NCBI GenBank assembly: GCA_027943335.1
Contig: BSBK01002080.1
Span: forward strand, 1,740,001-1,804,000
Direction: 5' to 3'
DNA: 64,000 bases
Source of the DNA: Chamaecyparis obtusa
Lineage: Eukaryota; Streptophyta; Pinopsida; Cupressales; Cupressaceae
In this document: piece by piece, positions 61,084 to 64,000 of the stretch
Layout of the letters: each line of letters begins with the position of its first letter
Numbering within the stretch: the first letter of the stretch is position 1
Made by a program: the position numbers and the translations under genes
The notes under the pieces: model-generated
Told to the model about the DNA's origin: nothing
Seen by the model: the letters and a program-made list of their open reading frames with translations, nothing else
Database searches by the model: none

Positions 61084-62803
61084 CTATCTAGAGATGGGCG
61101 CATAGTGCATACTGTAGCTTCTCCACCTCTCCAAGTTAGTGCTAGGATCATGATCATATTTTACTATTGTGGCATCTATGTCCTTGATGTTTTGATTGAG
61201 TATATCTAATGAGGGTGCAAGAGCATTCCTGAGCTGTGTTTGCCTTGCCCTGATCTTTGACATTTCTTTTTCTACCTTCTCAATCTTATCTATTTTCCCT
61301 TGGAATACTTTATCACACATGTTTACATCTGTGGATGTGTCTTTCATTGAACTCTTGACTAGTTCAATAATAGCTTCTCCCTCTTGTATTTTCTTGAAAT
61401 GGGCATTAGTAAGATTATCTTGATCCATGCATTATGCAATGATTCTTCTTCCTTGATCTACAAAATCTTTTAAGGATGCTTGACCAGTCTTGAGTGAGCT
61501 TAGGTCAAGTTCAAAGTTTCTCATTAATTCATTGAACCTATTCTTCAAGTACATTTCTTCTACAACTAGGGATGCCGATTCTTTAAGGCTTGAGAAATTT
61601 CTTTTGAAATGTGAGATGACTGTAATCACATCATCAACAGAGTGTATCTTTAACACTTTCCTGTCCTCTAGAAACAAATTGTTCAAAATGTTTACTAATT
61701 ATACCAGGAGGGGATTCCTCATCACTTGTTTTTCTATGGCCTTTTACATGGCTAGAAAATTGAATTTTATCAGATCTTCTTCTCATAAGTTCCCCATCTT
61801 GGCTCATTAGGGTCAGTAGGAGCTGGAAGTAATACTTGAGCATATGCTTCTAAGAATTTTTCATATACTTCATATCCAAGAGGATAAATCCACTTTGTTC
61901 TAGGTAAAACTACCTCCATGCATGTTGTATCTATTTCAACCATGAAACAAATAGTATCCTTGTATTTCTCAACAATGTTTTCTGGAATTCTATACCTCAT
62001 TTTCATCTTGGCCCTGAAGGTCTTCAACTCTAATGTTATGTAATCTCTCAATGTACTTTCAGTGGATGCCTTGTAAGATATCTATGGCATGGTTGGAATG
62101 GACTTATTATGCTTGATTGCCTTTATGTTATCAATCAACTATGCGCATAAGATCTCACACAGATTGAACTCTCCATCTTCCTTCACAAGTCTAATGGCTA
62201 CTAGAATTGTGGCCACAGACACACTATTCACCCTACTAGTCTATTGAAACCTATATCGAAGTATCATGGACATCAATTTGATGTTAGCTTTCTCAATAGG
62301 CTCAATTTTCATCCTGCGCCTATCACTCCTTGACTTACATGTTTTCTCAAAAAAATTCTGACATCCTTTCCTGTAGGAAGGACAATGCCAATCTTAGATA
62401 GGCCTATCATCTCATATATTAGGTCACCAGTGATTCTTACTGGCACATCACCTATCCAAAATAGGTCATCATGAATTCTAATCAGAAGTATTTTAATCCA
62501 TTATGTCTCATAGAACTCATATGCCATAGCATACTCCACTATAGGGTGATCATTCCACTTTGCATATTCATCCAAGAAGGTTTTGTTTGATTTTAGCATG
62601 GTTTTCATGTGCACCATTAATCTGTCCAATCCTACTAGTTCCTTCCTATAGTAAATGTATGCCCTAATTTCTTTGACATGCATAACACCCATAGGCGTGC
62701 GAGAGAATGGTCCCTCTAAATCATCTAGGGTAGACATAAATGGATGTTTCTTAAACACATATCTTTTCTTTTCTACAACATCAAATACTATGGGAGTGGC
62801 CAT
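61084..62803 (-). pseudogene. ORF2 of element D, internally deleted
   Basis: Start MATPIVFDVVEKKRYVFKK at 62803; this is the cleanest N-terminus in the family. Blocks follow: TLDDLEGPFS, MGVMHVKEIRAYIYYRK, then after breaks the SRSDRCR-like and NLCEI-like region. 62051-61770 has VEKYKDTICFMVEI, PRTKWIYPLGYEV and NEPRWGTYEK. Near 61780 it jumps straight to the C-terminal coiled-coil part (61686-61084), losing about 1.4 kb present in B. Function unknown. Confidence 0.7.
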
Positions 62804-63239
62804 TACTTGTTTTATTGCTTTCCAAATATTCTCTAAGATAATCTGAAGACTTCTAAATCGGCATGATGAACTAGGGTTTCTACAACCGATCAAATGTATT
62901 GCTAATCACTGATAGATCAATCTGTAAGTCTTCATAATAACTTCTAAAGATCTTTCTACTCTCCAATCACTCTGAATTTGAATGCAATGAGTAATCAAAA
63001 GGCTTTCTATGTACTTAAAGTGAAAATTCCACCATTAATGCTTGCCACCTAAACCAAGTTGTCACTTAAGAATTTCCAACTTTTGTTCTACAAATAATCA
63101 GTATGTGCACTCTTTCATGGAGGTTCCTTTATTCTTCAAAAGCTTAAGTTCAATGGTGCATACTCAGAGAGTGAGTATACTAGCCACACAGGAGTCTAGA
63201 GCTAAATTAGCTCCCCCTATGACCCTAAGGGCCATTCAT

Positions 63240-64000
63240 CCAGATGTAGAGGGTGTGTCCACTATGGATGCATCCAATACATACTCATCAACTTTGTCCT
63301 TCTTTCCTTCTCACCAAATCAAGCTCACATCATCTGAGGCTTTTACAAAATTAACTTTTCCTTCGGGATCCAATACTGGTTCTTTGGTGTTTTTAGGGCT
63401 TTCCTGACCTTGTGTCCTTGATCTATAGAACTTTGAGATATGTCCAGCCTTGTTACAAGAGTGACAAATGATTGGAGGCCTTATATTCCTTAATGCATTG
63501 ACATGAGTCACCATTTTACATTGTCTAGCTGAGTGACCATTATAGTTACATATATGACATGTAACATTCTGAGAACTTCTTATATTTTTTTGATTCTGAC
63601 TTCTCTGATCATGTTGAATCTTGTTCTTTTTACTAGTCTTGCAATTCATAGCTCTATGACCAAATTTATTACATGAATAACAATAACCATTAAAAGGTCT
63701 TACCTCTATATAGTTCCTCGCTATGTGTCCATGCTTGTCACATGCAAAACAAGTGTGGTGTACTAGCTTGTGCTCATTCTTAGGTGGTTCACTATTATCT
63801 TTGGTTTGATCTTCAATCTTCTTGGTATTAGTAGAGTGTTCTAGTGCATTCTTTCTTGCTCACATGTTGTCAATCTGATTATGTGCTTCATTGTATCCGA
63901 TGCAGCTAGTATCTCCTTTAGCTCTTCTTGCAAATAACTGAGATTCTATCAGATCAAAACTTGTGTGTAATTTTTCAATGTGATTCTTTGATTCTTTTAA
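63240..64000 (-). pseudogene. ORF1 of element D, partial
   Basis: The zinc-knuckle part lies at about 63760-63420: CDKHGHIAR, CNKFGHRAMNC, CHICNYNGHSARQC and CHSCNKAGHISKF, the last with its final Cys changed to Tyr. An acidic tail precedes the stop. The coiled coil begins near 63850 and leaves the window. Very close to ORF1 of B. Confidence 0.75.

Larger units (their letters stand above)
59700..64000 (-). mobile_element. Non-autonomous LTR retrotransposon D (runs off the window)
   Basis: Minus-strand element of the B family. 3' LTR at 59700-60816, polypurine tract, ORF2 and part of ORF1; its primer site and 5' LTR lie beyond 64000. Left flank aacac. Two internal deletions relative to B are seen in ORF2. 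Confidence 0.88.

Overview
The window looks like intergenic DNA from a large plant nuclear genome. I find no intact host gene, rRNA or tRNA. Almost every stretch longer than 1 kb is LTR retrotransposon, mostly decayed and nested. tRNA-iMet-type primer sites, Ty1/copia gag-pol remains, and Ty3/gypsy remains with a second (archaeal-type) RNase H typical of the Tat clade all point to a land plant. The AT-rich, old, deeply nested structure suggests a gymnosperm or similar giant genome. That last step is inference; I cannot name the species.

Layout, left to right. 1-1457: flank with two short tandem repeats. 1458-13102: element H (minus), two LTRs of about 1361 bp around a 1.9 kb internal region without recognisable pol; its right LTR is split by element A. 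5037-12060: element A (minus), a broken Ty1/copia element with gag, protease, integrase, RT and RNase H remains. 13103-15513: mostly unassigned, with one interrupted ORF. 15514-16266: a truncated H-type LTR in plus orientation. 16267-18348 and 33220 to about 36443: element E (plus), a deleted Tat-type gypsy element. E is split by element F (18349-33219, minus), a nearly complete but mutated Tat-type gypsy element with 1.27/1.26 kb LTRs. 36449-39676 and 57277-57944: element G (plus), an F-family element with a rearranged 5' LTR and a long leader. G is split by element C (39677-57271, minus; perfect TSD CATTC). C carries element B (39801-47081, minus) inside its 3' LTR and an insertion I (50436-53746; TSD TCTAT) inside its ORF2; I carries a solo LTR of the E family (51622-52468; TSD GGTGG). 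57945-59422: a solo copia-type LTR. 59700-64000: element D (minus), running off the window.

B, C and D are the most interesting content. They form a family of LTR elements with no pol. Each carries ORF1 (a coiled coil followed by four CCHC zinc knuckles) and ORF2 (about 1,000 codons when breaks are bridged) whose N-terminal region is conserved in all three copies but which I cannot assign to a known family. Their LTR termini, primer site and polypurine tract match those of copia element A, and the R/U5 parts of their LTRs are visibly homologous to A. The simplest reading is a non-autonomous lineage moved in trans by A-type copia machinery.

Other structure worth attention: a tandem series of hairpins with compensating stem changes inside insertion I; a dense TTGACC/GGTCAA cluster in the U3 of H LTRs; a repeated GGTGAAAACC...GGCACC motif after integrase in both E and F; CGTACGACAGT-like repeats in the leaders of F and G; and an inverted LTR/pol patchwork inside the G LTR.
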